Positions 18,580-27,800 of a stretch of DNA of 64,000 bases are shown here, piece by piece; the stretch's first letter is position 1, and each line of letters begins with the position of its first letter. Location: positions 117,515 through 181,514 of the forward strand of contig NZ_JAALFE010000007.1 in the NCBI RefSeq assembly GCF_011059185.1. The letters run 5' to 3'. Position numbers and translations under genes: made by a program. The notes under the pieces were generated by a model. It worked only from the letters and a program-made list of their open reading frames with translations, was not told the origin of the DNA and did no database searches. Origin of the DNA: Paragemmobacter kunshanensis (GTDB lineage Bacteria > Pseudomonadota > Alphaproteobacteria > Rhodobacterales > Rhodobacteraceae).

Positions 18580-18797
18580 CCTGCTGCCTTTCCGGCCAGG
18601 GACGCACCACCGCGCCCCAGATCAATATGGGAAGGCGCAGCCCGCCCCGCCAGTCCCAGCCCCCGCATCAGCGCACCCTTAACCATCAATCAGCCACCTC
18701 GCCTGCCGGAATTTGTATGCACAACCTGCTGCACTGCCGTGCTGCACTGCCGCGCTGAACGGCCAATTCCGGCCAAACCCTTCCGCTGATTGGGGAT

Positions 18798-19871
18798 TTA
18801 CGCCACACCTCCGGCAATCAACCCCGCCGCCAACCGCGCATAAGCCGCCGCCTCGGGGGCCTCTGTCGCGGCAATCGGCACCCCCGAATCCCCCGCCTCG
18901 CGCACCGAAAGCGCCAGCGGCAATTCCCCCAGGAAAGGCAGGCCCAGCTTTGCCGCCTCGGCCTTCACCCCGCCATGGCCAAAGATCTGCGTCTCATGCC
19001 CGCAATTGGGGCAGCAGAAGGTCGACATGTTCTCGATCAGCCCCAGCACCGGCACCTTCAGCTTGCTGAACATGTCCAGCGCCTTGCGCGCATCCAGAAG
19101 CGCCACATCCTGCGGCGTGGACACCACCAGCGCCCCCGTCAACTGCGTCCGCTGCGCCAGCGACAGCTGGATATCCCCCGTCCCCGGCGGCAGGTCGATG
19201 ATCAGCACATCCAGCTTGCCCCAGGCCACCTGCCCCAGCAATTGCTGCAAGGCCCCCATGATCATCGGCCCCCGCCAGATGACCGCCTCATCCTCCTTCA
19301 GCATCAGCCCGATCGACATCATGGTCACGCCATGTGCCTGCAAAGGCTCGATGATCTTGCCATCCGGGCTGGCGGGCCGCTTGTTCACCCCCATCATCCG
19401 GGGCTGGCTCGGACCATAGATATCGGCATCCAGAAGCCCCACCCGCCGCCCCTGCCGCGCCAGCGCCACGGCAAGGTTCGACGAGACGGTGGATTTCCCC
19501 ACGCCCCCCTTTCCGCTCGCCACCGCGATGATCCGGTCCACGCCCGAAACCTTCTGCGGCCCGCCCTGCTGCGGCGTCGGATGCTGCCCGATCTTCAGGC
19601 TGGGCGCGGGCGGCTTCGCCGCCGGCCCATGCGCCGTCATCACCACCTGCACCGTCTCAACCCCCGGCAAGGCGCGCAGCGCCGCCTCCGCCGCCGCCTG
19701 CACCGGCCCCAGCGCGCGTGCCGCCTCGGGGCTTTCGGCCTCGATGACAAAACGCACCGCGCCGCCCTCCACCGCCAACGCGCGAATCAGGTCGCGCGAG
19801 ACAAGATCCCCCCCACCGGGCAGGACAACGCCGGAAAGCGCCCGCAGGATTTCATCTTTCGTAACCGCCAT
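18798..19871 (-). CDS. mrp: Mrp/NBP35-family iron-sulfur cluster carrier
   Basis: P-loop ATPase (ApbC/Mrp type) that binds and transfers an Fe-S cluster to target apoproteins. The 357-residue product has an N-terminal MIP18/DUF59-like domain (about residues 1-85), the deviant Walker [11 protein letters not shown] (about 115-124), [20 protein letters not shown], and the CxxC cluster motif in CCPNCGH near residue 280. The start at 19871 follows AGGAGA. It is divergent from the DUF1127/RNA locus. Confidence 0.95.
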   Translation of the reverse strand: MAVTKDEILRALSGVVLPGGGDLVSRDLIRALAVEGGAVRFVIEAESPEAARALGPVQAAAEAALRALPGVETVQVVMTAHGPAAKPPAPSLKIGQHPTPQQGGPQKVSGVDRIIAVASGKGGVGKSTVSSNLAVALARQGRRVGLLDADIYGPSQPRMMGVNKRPASPDGKIIEPLQAHGVTMMSIGLMLKEDEAVIWRGPMIMGALQQLLGQVAWGKLDVLIIDLPPGTGDIQLSLAQRTQLTGALVVSTPQDVALLDARKALDMFSKLKVPVLGLIENMSTFCCPNCGHETQIFGHGGVKAEAAKLGLPFLGELPLALSVREAGDSGVPIAATEAPEAAAYARLAAGLIAGGVA

Positions 19872-19998
19872 CTGTTCTTCTCCTGCACAAGGTTTCGGCA
19901 AACCTCATCATCTTTTCGGCACTCGGCAAGGCCATGTTGACCATTTGCTCAGGTTTTCATCGAAACCCATGAAATCAATGACGTTTTCGTGACATTCA

Positions 19999-20021
19999 GC
20001 CATGCATTTGCTGCATGGCAG
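19999..20021. promoter_or_regulatory. Inverted repeat upstream of the DUF1127 gene
   Basis: GCCATGCA (19999-20006) and TGCATGGC (20012-20019) form a perfect 8-bp inverted repeat. Overlapping it, CTGC-ATG-GCAG (20011-20021) fits the CTGC-N3-GCAG form reported for the PHB regulator PhaR of R. sphaeroides. It lies between divergent mrp and the DUF1127 gene, so it could serve either one. Confidence 0.35.
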
Positions 20022-20037
20022 CATTGCGGACCCCGGC

Positions 20038-20068
20038 TATTGTGCAGTTGCAGCATTTGCCCCATGTT
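20038..20068 (+). promoter_or_regulatory. Candidate heat-shock-sigma (RpoH-like) promoter
   Basis: CCCCATGTT at 20060-20068 resembles the extended -10 element of sigma-32-type promoters (CCCCAT-T). A weak -35 (TATTGTG, 20038-20044) lies 15 bp upstream. The start would fall near 20076, giving a leader of about 56 nt. The call is supported by the known RpoHI/RpoHII control of the orthologous R. sphaeroides locus; the -35 match is poor. Confidence 0.35.
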
Positions 20069-20131
20069 TCCGGTAACAGCGCGACAGAACGTTGTGACGA
20101 TAGATGGTGTAACAAACCGAGGCTGATCGAA

Positions 20132-20347
20132 ATGGCTTATGTGAACTCTTCCCGCGCCGCGTCCTTCTCGCTGGCAGACCGCATCTCGGGCTTCCTTGCC
20201 CTGACGAAAGCGTCGCTTGCCCGCCGCGCCGTGTTCAACCAGACCGTCCGCGAACTCAACACGCTGACGGAGCGCGAGCTTGCCGATCTCGGCATCGCCC
20301 GCGCCGACATCCGTGCCGTGGCCCACGAGGCCGCCTACGGCAAGTAA
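20132..20347 (+). CDS. DUF1127 protein, CcaF1-like
   Basis: 71-residue basic protein with a C-terminal DUF1127 motif (LNTLTERELADLGIARADIR). The orthologue in R. sphaeroides, CcaF1, has the same length, is an RNA-binding protein affecting sRNA maturation, and is co-transcribed with the CcsR sRNAs. The same order is seen here, with hairpins beginning 11 bases after the stop. The ATG at 20132 is preceded by GAGG at a 9-nt spacing; an in-frame ATG at 20015 lies inside the promoter region. The name is inferred from length, family and context. Confidence 0.9.
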   Translation: MAYVNSSRAASFSLADRISGFLALTKASLARRAVFNQTVRELNTLTERELADLGIARADIRAVAHEAAYGK

Positions 20348-20358
20348 GTTTCTTGCTG

Positions 20359-20774
20359 AACCCCACCTCCTCCCGGGGTTCATGGCAAAAGCGGCGGTGC
20401 TTCTCCTCCTCCCTGGCACCGCCGCCCTTTGATCCGGAAGCCGCGCTCCTGCGTAGACTTCCCTGACAGATCCGAAGTCCCCCTCCTCCTCCCTGGGGAC
20501 ATGCGGAAAAGCGGCGGCCCCCTCCTCCTCCCTGGGGTCGCCGCACAAGATACGGGGCTCACAAGCCCCGACCGAAGTACGAAGGGCCCCCTCCTCCTCC
20601 CTGGGGTCCGTCGGACCAGCGGCGGCCCCCTCCTCCTCCCTGGGGTCGCCGCACCCCGAATTCGCGCCCGGCCTCTCCTCCTCCCTGGCCGGGTCGAAGC
20701 GGCGCCTGGCCTTTCCTCCTCCCTGGCCGGGTCCCATGATGACGGCGGCGCCTTCCTCCCTCTGGCGTCGCCGT
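20359..20774 (+). ncRNA. CcsR/cuckoo-type sRNA array, nine stem-loops
   Basis: Nine consecutive hairpins carry CCTCC-type loops. Their spans are 20359-20380, 20391-20425, 20477-20500, 20511-20544, 20584-20609, 20619-20652, 20667-20693, 20705-20731 and 20742-20774. Hairpins two to eight share the identical core TCCTCCTCCCTGG; the first has CCTCCTCCC and the last TTCCTCCC. Stems are 6-11 bp and differ in sequence but are compensated, as expected for functional RNA. In R. sphaeroides four such RNAs (CcsR1-4), processed from the ccaF1 transcript, respond to stress and modulate C1 metabolism and pyruvate dehydrogenase. The loops match the anti-Shine-Dalgarno of 16S rRNA and could pair with AGGAGG-type sites. 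A further hairpin without the motif (20553-20570, CACA loop) sits inside the array. Confidence 0.88.
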
Positions 20775-20778
20775 TTTT
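20742..20778 (+). terminator. Terminator of the DUF1127/sRNA transcript
   Basis: ACGGCG-G-CGCC (20742-20752) pairs with GGCG-T-CGCCGT (20764-20774), including one G-U pair, and is followed by four more Ts. The loop still contains TTCCTCCC, so the last sRNA-like hairpin doubles as the intrinsic terminator. Confidence 0.85.
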
Positions 20779-20855
20779 CATTTGCGCAAGCCAGCTTGCA
20801 TCCCGCCGCCACCCCGCCGATAGTCCGCGCCGAACCGTTCCAACCGGCAGGCCCG

Positions 20856-22010
20856 ATGCGCCCTTCCCTCCTCTCCGCCGCCCTGGTGGCCGCCCTCGTG
20901 GGCTACGGCTCCACCATCGCCCTCATCCTCGCCGCCGCCGCCGCCCTCGGCGCCACGCCCGACCAGACGGCCAGCTGGATCATGGCCGTCTGCTTCGCCA
21001 AGGCCGCAGGCTCCGCCATCCTCTCCACCTGGCACCGCGTCCCGGTGGTGCTGGCCTGGTCCACCCCCGGCGCGGCGCTCATCGCCGCGACCGAAGGCTA
21101 TGGCATGGCCGAGGGCGTGGCCGCCTTCCTCCTCGCAGCGCTCCTCATCGCGGCGACGGGCCTCGTCAAACCCCTCGGCACCCTCGTGGCCAGGATCCCC
21201 GACGGCATCGCCGCCGCCATGCTGGCAGGCGTCCTCCTTCCCTTCGTCCTGAAAGGCGCAGGCGCGGCGCAATCCGCGCCGCTGCTCGTCGCCCCGATGG
21301 TGGGCCTCTTCGCCCTCGTCCGGCTCAGGAATCCGGCCATGGCCGTCCTCGCCGCCCTCGCCGCAGGCCTTGCCACCGCCTTCACCACCGGCGCGGCAAG
21401 CCTGCCCGACCTGCCCCCGATCCCGCCCAGCCCCACCTTCATCGCGCCCGAATTCCACTGGTCCGCGCTGATCGGCCTCGGCCTGCCGCTCTACCTCGTC
21501 ACCATGGCCTCCCAGAACCTGCCCGGCTTCGCCACCATGCGCGCCGCAGGCTACGAACCGCCCGTCGCCCCGGCCCTTACCGTGACCGGCGGCATCAGCG
21601 CCCTCGCCGCCCTCTTCGGCGCGCATACAGTGAACATGGCCGCCATCACCGCCGCCATCTGCATGGGCGATGACGTGCATCCCGATCGCGACCAGCGCTG
21701 GAAGGTCGGTCTCGCCTATGCCGGCTTCTGGGTGATCCTCGGCCTGACAGGCCCCGTCGTCATCGCGGTCCTGAACGCCCTGCCCCCCGCCCTGATGACG
21801 GCGCTCGTGGCGCTGGCCCTGCTCGGCCCGCTGATGGGGGCACTGACGGGGGCCTTCGCGGCGCCGGACCAGCGCTTTGCCGCCACCATCACCCTTGCCG
21901 TGACGGGCGCGGGCGTGGCCTTCGCAGGCATCGGCGCGGCCTTCTGGGGATTGCTGGCCGGACTGGCCATCTGGGGGCTGGAGCGTCTGGCCCGCAAAAG
22001 CGTTTCCTGA
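20856..22010 (+). CDS. benE: BenE-family benzoate/H+ symporter
   Basis: Polytopic membrane transporter of 384 residues with about eleven to twelve hydrophobic segments. Family strings: PVVLAWSTPGAALIA near residue 65, RIPDGIAAAMLAGVLLPF, and MASQNLPGFATMRAAGY near residue 215. BenE proteins import benzoate, but no benzoate catabolic gene is nearby, so the substrate is inferred only from family membership. I start at the ATG at 20856. An upstream in-frame ATG at 20736 lies within the preceding terminator. The end coincides with a set of hairpins shared with convergent uvrD. Confidence 0.88.
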   Translation: MRPSLLSAALVAALVGYGSTIALILAAAAALGATPDQTASWIMAVCFAKAAGSAILSTWHRVPVVLAWSTPGAALIAATEGYGMAEGVAAFLLAALLIAATGLVKPLGTLVARIPDGIAAAMLAGVLLPFVLKGAGAAQSAPLLVAPMVGLFALVRLRNPAMAVLAALAAGLATAFTTGAASLPDLPPIPPSPTFIAPEFHWSALIGLGLPLYLVTMASQNLPGFATMRAAGYEPPVAPALTVTGGISALAALFGAHTVNMAAITAAICMGDDVHPDRDQRWKVGLAYAGFWVILGLTGPVVIAVLNALPPALMTALVALALLGPLMGALTGAFAAPDQRFAATITLAVTGAGVAFAGIGAAFWGLLAGLAIWGLERLARKSVS

Positions 22011-22111
22011 CACAGGAAACGCGCCGATTTCTGGCGCAGAAATCGGAAACGCACCGGCAGGAACCCGTTTTCTGCGCGCAGAAAACGCCGCGACTTCTGC
22101 GTCAGAAATCG
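22000..22111. repeat. Four adjacent dyads between convergent benE and uvrD
   Basis: Four inverted repeats follow each other: GCGTTTCCTG/CAGGAAACGC (22000-22009 with 22013-22022), CCGATTTCT/AGAAATCGG (22024-22032 with 22038-22046), a perfect 22-bp palindrome with CGTTTTCTGCG arms (22066-22087), and CGACTTCT/AGAAATCG with one mismatch (22091-22098 with 22104-22111). All contain TTTC/GAAA arms around GC-rich centres. They fill the whole space between the two stops and probably act as a bidirectional terminator. Confidence 0.7.
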
Positions 22112-22115
22112 CTTC

Positions 22116-24536
22116 TCAGAACGGCACCTCATCGGCGTCATCCGCGTCCACCACGAAACCCGCCACCACCTTCTTGATCCCGGCCTTCGAGAAATCGATC
22201 TCCAGCTTGTCCCCCTCGATGCCGATCACGATCCCATAGCCGAACTTGCGGTGGAACACGCGATCCCCCTCGCTGTGCGAGGAAAGCGCCGTCGCGTCGA
22301 TCACCATGCCGCGGGCCTCGCGCGGCTGGGCCATGCCGCGGGTCTGGGCCCGGTCCTGCATCCGCCGCCAGCCCGGCGAATTGTAGACATCCGCCTTCGA
22401 CACCCGCTCTTCCATCGCCGATACCGCCACCGGCGCCGCCGCCCCGAAACCGCCGCCATACAGCCCCGGCGGGGTCAGCACCTCGACATGGGCGGGGGGC
22501 AGTTCATCAATGAACCGGCTGGGCATCTGGCTCTGCCATTGGCCATAGACCCGCCGGTTCGACGCGAAGGAGATGGTGCAAAGCTCCTCGGCCCGCGTGA
22601 TCCCCACATAGGCCAGCCGCCGCTCCTCCTCCAACCCCTTCAGCCCGCTTTCGTCCATGCTGCGCTGGCTGGGGAACAGGCCGTCCTCCCAGCCGGGCAG
22701 GAAGACCACCGGAAACTCCAACCCCTTCGCCGCATGCAGCGTCATGATCGAAACCTTCTCGCCCGCCTCCTCGGTCTCGTTGTCCATGATCAGCGCGACA
22801 TGTTCGAGGAAGCCTTGCAGATTGTCGAACTGCTCCAGGGCCTTGACCAGTTCCTTCAGGTTCTCCAGCCGCCCCGGCGCCTCGGGCGTCTTGTCGTTCT
22901 GCCACATCTCCGTATAGCCGGATTCCTCGAGTATCATCTCGGCCAGCCGCACGTGATCCATCGCCGGGGCCACCGCGCCGATGGGCTCCAGCACATCGTC
23001 ATCCCCCGCCACCCGCACGGCATCCAGCGTCAGCGCATGCCAGCGATCAATCCCCTCGACGAACGCCCGCAACTGCCCCGCACCCTTGCCGCCGATGCCA
23101 CCGCTGGCCACAAGCTCCCGCGCGCCTTCATGCAAGCTTACCCCCGCCATCCGCGCCGCCCGCTGGATATCGGCCTGCGCCTTGTCGCCAAGGCCCCGCT
23201 TGGGGACATTCACCACGCGTTCAAAGGCCAGATCATCCTCGGGGGAAACCGCCAGCCGGAAATAGGCCATCGCATCGCGGATCTCCTGCCGCTCATAGAA
23301 GCGTGGCCCCCCGATCACGCGGTAGGGCAGGCCGATGGTCAGGAACCGGTCCTCGAAAGCCCGCATCTGGTGGCTCGCCCGCACAAGGATCGCCTGCCCG
23401 TCCAGCCCCACGGGATCCATCCCCCGCGTGCCGCGCTGCAGGGCCTCGATCTCCTCGCCGATCCAGCGCGCCTCATCCTCGCCGTCCCAATGGCCGATCA
23501 GGCGGACCTTGTGGCCCTCCTGCACTTCCGTCCACAGCGTCTTGCCCAGCCGCCCCGCATTCCCCGCAATCACCCCACTCGCAGCCGCCAGGATATGCGG
23601 GGTAGAGCGGTAATTCTGCTCCAGCCGCACCACATGCGCGCCGGGAAAATCCTTTTCGAACCGCAGGATATTGCCCACCTCGGCACCGCGCCAGCCATAG
23701 ATCGACTGGTCGTCATCCCCCACGCAGCAGATGTTGCGATGCGCCTGCGCCAGAAGGCGCAACCAGAGATACTGGCAGACATTGGTGTCCTGATACTCAT
23801 CCACCAGAATATAGCGGAACCACCGCTGATACTGCGCCAGAACATCCGGATGGCTCTGGAAGATCGTCACGCAATGCAGCAGCAGATCGCCGAAATCGCA
23901 GGCGTTCAGCGTGCGCAGCCGCTCCTGATACTGGGCGTAAAGCTCTGTCCCGCGATTGGCATAGCCCCCGGCTTCCGATGACGGTACCCGCTCCGGCACC
24001 AGCGCGCGGTTCTTCCAGCCGTCGATCATCCCCGCCAGCATCCGCGCGGGCCAGCGCTTTTCGTCGATATTCGCGGCGACGATCAGCTGTTTCAGAAGCC
24101 TGACCTGATCATCCGTATCCAGAATGGTGAAGTTCGACTTCAGCCCCACCAGTTCCGCATGCCGCCGCAGGATCTTCACGCTCAAGGAATGGAAGGTGCC
24201 CATCCAGGGCATCCCCTCCGCCACCTCACCCAGCATCCGGCCCACGCGCAGCTTCATTTCCCGCGCGGCCTTGTTGGTAAAGGTCACGGCCAGCACCTCA
24301 TTCGGCCGTGCCTTGCTCATGCGCAACAGATGCACGATCCGCGCCGTCAGCGCCTTGGTCTTCCCCGTCCCCGCCCCCGCCAGCATCAGCACCGGGCCAT
24401 CCAGCGCCTCCACCGCCGCGCGCTGCGCGGGGTTCAGGTCGTCCAGATAGGGCGCAGGCCGCGCCGCCATCATGGCCCGCTGCGACAGCGGCACCGCCGC
24501 CACCCCTGCCCCCTGATCGTCATCCCAAGCGTTCAT
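22116..24536 (-). CDS. uvrD: UvrD/PcrA-type DNA helicase II
   Basis: Superfamily 1A 3'-5' helicase for nucleotide excision and mismatch repair. The 806-residue product starts at the ATG at 24536, where MNAWDDDQG leads into the Q motif LNPAQRAAVEALDGPVLMLA. Other motifs: Walker A AGTGKT, motif Ia VTFTNKAAREM, Walker B VDEYQDTN, motif III DQSIYGWRGAE, motif IV LEQNYRS, motif V TLHAAKGLEFP and motif VI RLAYVGITRAEE. The C-terminus has a Tudor-like KFGYGIVIGIEGDKLEIDF segment, as in PcrA/UvrD. A longer in-frame start at 24650 is unlikely. Confidence 0.96.
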   Translation of the reverse strand: MNAWDDDQGAGVAAVPLSQRAMMAARPAPYLDDLNPAQRAAVEALDGPVLMLAGAGTGKTKALTARIVHLLRMSKARPNEVLAVTFTNKAAREMKLRVGRMLGEVAEGMPWMGTFHSLSVKILRRHAELVGLKSNFTILDTDDQVRLLKQLIVAANIDEKRWPARMLAGMIDGWKNRALVPERVPSSEAGGYANRGTELYAQYQERLRTLNACDFGDLLLHCVTIFQSHPDVLAQYQRWFRYILVDEYQDTNVCQYLWLRLLAQAHRNICCVGDDDQSIYGWRGAEVGNILRFEKDFPGAHVVRLEQNYRSTPHILAAASGVIAGNAGRLGKTLWTEVQEGHKVRLIGHWDGEDEARWIGEEIEALQRGTRGMDPVGLDGQAILVRASHQMRAFEDRFLTIGLPYRVIGGPRFYERQEIRDAMAYFRLAVSPEDDLAFERVVNVPKRGLGDKAQADIQRAARMAGVSLHEGARELVASGGIGGKGAGQLRAFVEGIDRWHALTLDAVRVAGDDDVLEPIGAVAPAMDHVRLAEMILEESGYTEMWQNDKTPEAPGRLENLKELVKALEQFDNLQGFLEHVALIMDNETEEAGEKVSIMTLHAAKGLEFPVVFLPGWEDGLFPSQRSMDESGLKGLEEERRLAYVGITRAEELCTISFASNRRVYGQWQSQMPSRFIDELPPAHVEVLTPPGLYGGGFGAAAPVAVSAMEERVSKADVYNSPGWRRMQDRAQTRGMAQPREARGMVIDATALSSHSEGDRVFHRKFGYGIVIGIEGDKLEIDFSKAGIKKVVAGFVVDADDADEVPF

Positions 24537-24665
24537 GCGCGAAACCCTAGCGCCATCGGCGGCAAAGGAAAAGGTTCCGCAAATGTTCCCGCGCACTTTT
24601 TCCCCCGCCAGCCACATTCCCCCCGCCACCTGCGCGCTTTGCACCCGCAAAGTCTCGGCTGCATA

Positions 24666-24717
24666 TTTCGCAAAATTTGCAATTCATGCCGCCTATCGCA
24701 CTTGCGCTGCAATGCAG
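24666..24717. promoter_or_regulatory. Two dyads upstream of pyruvate carboxylase
   Basis: TTTCGCAAA (24665-24673) followed by TTTGCAA (24675-24681) makes an A/T-rich inverted repeat reminiscent of TTTGCAAA-type sites of short-chain-acyl-CoA (ScfR/RamB) regulators. Forty bases on, CGCTGCA-A-TGCAGCG (24706-24720) is a perfect palindrome containing CTGC-N3-GCAG, the form reported for PhaR. Both lie in the uvrD-pyc divergent gap, about 90-140 bp before pyc. The regulator identities are only suggestions. Confidence 0.4.
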
Positions 24718-24806
24718 CGGGCCTAGAGTGACCCGGCACGCACCTGCCGCACGCAGAAAAAAAGCCCGCCTGACCCCGGCCTGACCCGCCGACACCGGAG
24801 AGACCG

Positions 24807-27800
24807 ATGCCTGAGTTCCGCAAGATCCTCGTCGCCAATCGCGGCGAGATCGCCATCCGCGTCATGCGCGCCGCCAACGAGATGGGCAAGAAAACCGTCG
24901 CCGTCTTCGCCGAGGAAGACAAGCTCTCCCTCCACCGCTTCAAGGCGGATGAGGCCTATCGCATCGGCGAAGGCCTCTCGCCCGTCGGTGCCTATCTGTC
25001 GATCCCGGAAATCATCCGCGTGGCCAAGATGGCGGGCGCCGATGCCATCCATCCCGGCTATGGCCTCCTTTCCGAAAACCCCGATTTCGTCGAAGCCTGC
25101 GACAATGCGGGCATCACCTTCATCGGCCCCCGCGCCGAAACCATGCGCGCCCTTGGCGACAAGGCCTCTGCCCGCCGCGTGGCGATCGAGGCGGGCGTGC
25201 CCGTCATCCCCGCCACCGAAGTGCTGGGCGAGGATATGGCCCTGATCAAGAAACAGGCCAAGGAAATCGGCTATCCCCTGATGCTCAAGGCGTCATGGGG
25301 CGGCGGCGGTCGCGGCATGCGCCCGATCCTTGGCGAGGACGAGCTTGAAGCCAAGGTGCGAGAGGGGCGCCGCGAGGCTGAGGCCGCTTTCGGCAATGGC
25401 GAAGGCTATCTGGAAAAGATGATCCAGCGCGCCCGCCATGTCGAAGTGCAGATCCTCGGCGACAAGCAGGGGAACGTCTGGCACCTGTGGGAGCGCGACT
25501 GCACCGTTCAGCGCCGCAACCAGAAGGTCGTCGAACGCGCCCCCGCCCCCTACCTCACGCAGGCCCAGCGCGAGGAAGTCTGCGAAATGGCGCGCAAGAT
25601 CACCGCGCATGTGGATTACGAATGCGCGGGCACCGTCGAATTCCTGATGGATATGGACGAGGGCAAGTTCTACTTCATCGAAGTGAACCCCCGCGTGCAG
25701 GTCGAACATACCGTGACCGAAGAGGTGACGGGTATCGACATCGTGCAGGCCCAGATCCTGATCGAGGAAGGCAAATCGCTGGCCGAGGCCACGGGCGTCG
25801 CCTCTCAGGCCGATGTCAAACTGAACGGGCACGCCCTGCAATGCCGCGTGACGACCGAAGACCCGCTGAACAACTTCATCCCCGATTACGGCCGCCTGAC
25901 CGCCTACCGCTCGGCCACCGGCAACGGCATCCGCCTTGATGGCGGCACGGCCTATGCGGGCGGGGTGATCACCCGCTATTACGACTCGCTGCTGGTCAAG
26001 GTCACGGCCCATGCCCAGACCCCGGAAAAGGCGATCGCCCGCATGGACCGCGCGCTGCGCGAATTCCGCATCCGGGGGGTGGCGACGAATATCGAATTCG
26101 TCATCAACCTCTTGAAACACAAGACCTTCCTCGACGACACCTACACGACCAAGTTCATCGACACCACGCCCGAGCTTTTCGCCTTCAAGAAACGCCGCGA
26201 CCGGGCGACCAAGATCCTCACCTATATCGCCGACATCACGGTGAACGGGCATCCCGAAACCGCAGGCCGCCCCAAACCCCCGGCCGAGGCGAAGATGCCC
26301 AAGGCCCCCAGGCTCCTGACCGAAACCCCGGCGACAGGCACCCGCAACCTGCTGGAACAGAAGGGCCCGCAGGCCGTGGCCGATTGGATGAAGGCCCAGA
26401 CCAAGGTCCTCATCACCGATACCACCATGCGCGACGGGCACCAGTCGCTCCTGGCGACGCGGATGCGCTCCATCGACATGGTCCGCGCCGCGCCCGCCTA
26501 TGCCGCCAACCTGCCGCAACTGTTCAGCGTCGAATGCTGGGGCGGCGCCACCTTCGACGTGGCCTACCGCTTCCTGCAGGAATGCCCGTGGCAGCGCCTG
26601 CGCGACCTGCGCGCCGCCATGCCCAACCTGATGACGCAGATGCTCCTGCGCGCCTCGAACGGCGTGGGCTATACCAACTATCCCGACAACGTCGTCCGCG
26701 CCTTCGTCCTGCAGGCGGCAGAGACCGGCGTCGACGTGTTCCGCGTCTTCGACAGCCTCAACTGGGTCGAAAACATGCGCGTCGCGATGGATGCTGTGCT
26801 GGAAGCGAACAAGCTCTGCGAAGGCACGATCTGCTATACCGGCGACCTGCTCGACCCCGCGCGATCCAAATATGACCTGAAATACTATCTCGACCGCGCG
26901 CGCGAACTGAAATCCGCAGGCGCCCATGTGCTGGGCCTGAAGGACATGGCGGGGCTTCTGAAACCCGCCTCGGCCCGCATCCTCGTCAAGGCGCTGAAAC
27001 AGGAGGTGGGCCTGCCCGTGCATTTCCACACCCATGATACCTCGGGTGCGGCGGCGGCCACGATCCTTGCCGCCTGCGACGCGGGGGTCGATGCCGTGGA
27101 TGCGGCGATGGACGCCTTCTCCGGCGGCACCTCGCAGCCCTGCCTCGGCTCCATCGTCGAGGCGCTGCGCCATACCGACCGCGACACCGGCCTCGACATC
27201 AAGGCGATCCGCGACATCTCGAACTACTGGGAACATGTCCGCGTGCAATATGCCGCCTTCGAATCCGGCCTGCCCGCCCCGGCATCCGAGGTCTACCTTC
27301 ACGAAATGCCCGGCGGCCAGTTCACCAACCTCAAGGCGCAGGCCCGCTCGCTGGGGCTTGAGGAGCGGTGGCCCGAAGTGGCCCAGGCCTATGCCGATGC
27401 CAACCAGATGTTCGGCGACATCGTCAAGGTCACCCCTTCCTCCAAGGTCGTGGGCGACATGGCGCTGATGATGGTGGCCCAGGGCCTGACCCGCGCGCAG
27501 GTCGAAGACCCCGCCCATGACGTGGCCTTCCCCGACTCGGTGGTCGACATGCTGAAAGGCAATCTCGGCCAACCCCATGGCGGCTGGCCTGACGCCATCC
27601 TGAAAAAGGTGCTCAAGGGCGAAAAACCCCTGACCGACCGCCCCGGCAAGACCCTGCCGCCGGTCGATCTGGAAGACACCCGCAGGAAGCTGGAAGCCGA
27701 ACTCGGCGGCAAGGCCGTGGATGACGAGGATCTGAACGGCTACCTCATGTATCCCAAGGTCTTTCTCGATTACATGGGCCGCCACCGCCTCTATGGCCCC

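Noticed and set aside
18679..18686. TTAACCAT, a possible CtrA half-site
   Set aside because: A single 8-mer with no partner half-site and no clear target promoter; chance occurrence is likely.
18726..18755. Short direct repeat GCTGCACTGCC twice
   Set aside because: Two copies of 11 bp in a gap of 218 bp; too small to interpret and not found elsewhere in the window.
20359..20774. CRISPR-like array
   Set aside because: The shared core is short (13 nt), spacing is irregular (about 20-110 bp), flanks are self-complementary, and no cas genes are present. The pattern is that of sRNA hairpins.
20380..20812. Minus-strand frames with repeated arginine/glycine/glutamate motifs
   Set aside because: The repetitive protein is only the translation of the CCTCC hairpins on the opposite strand.
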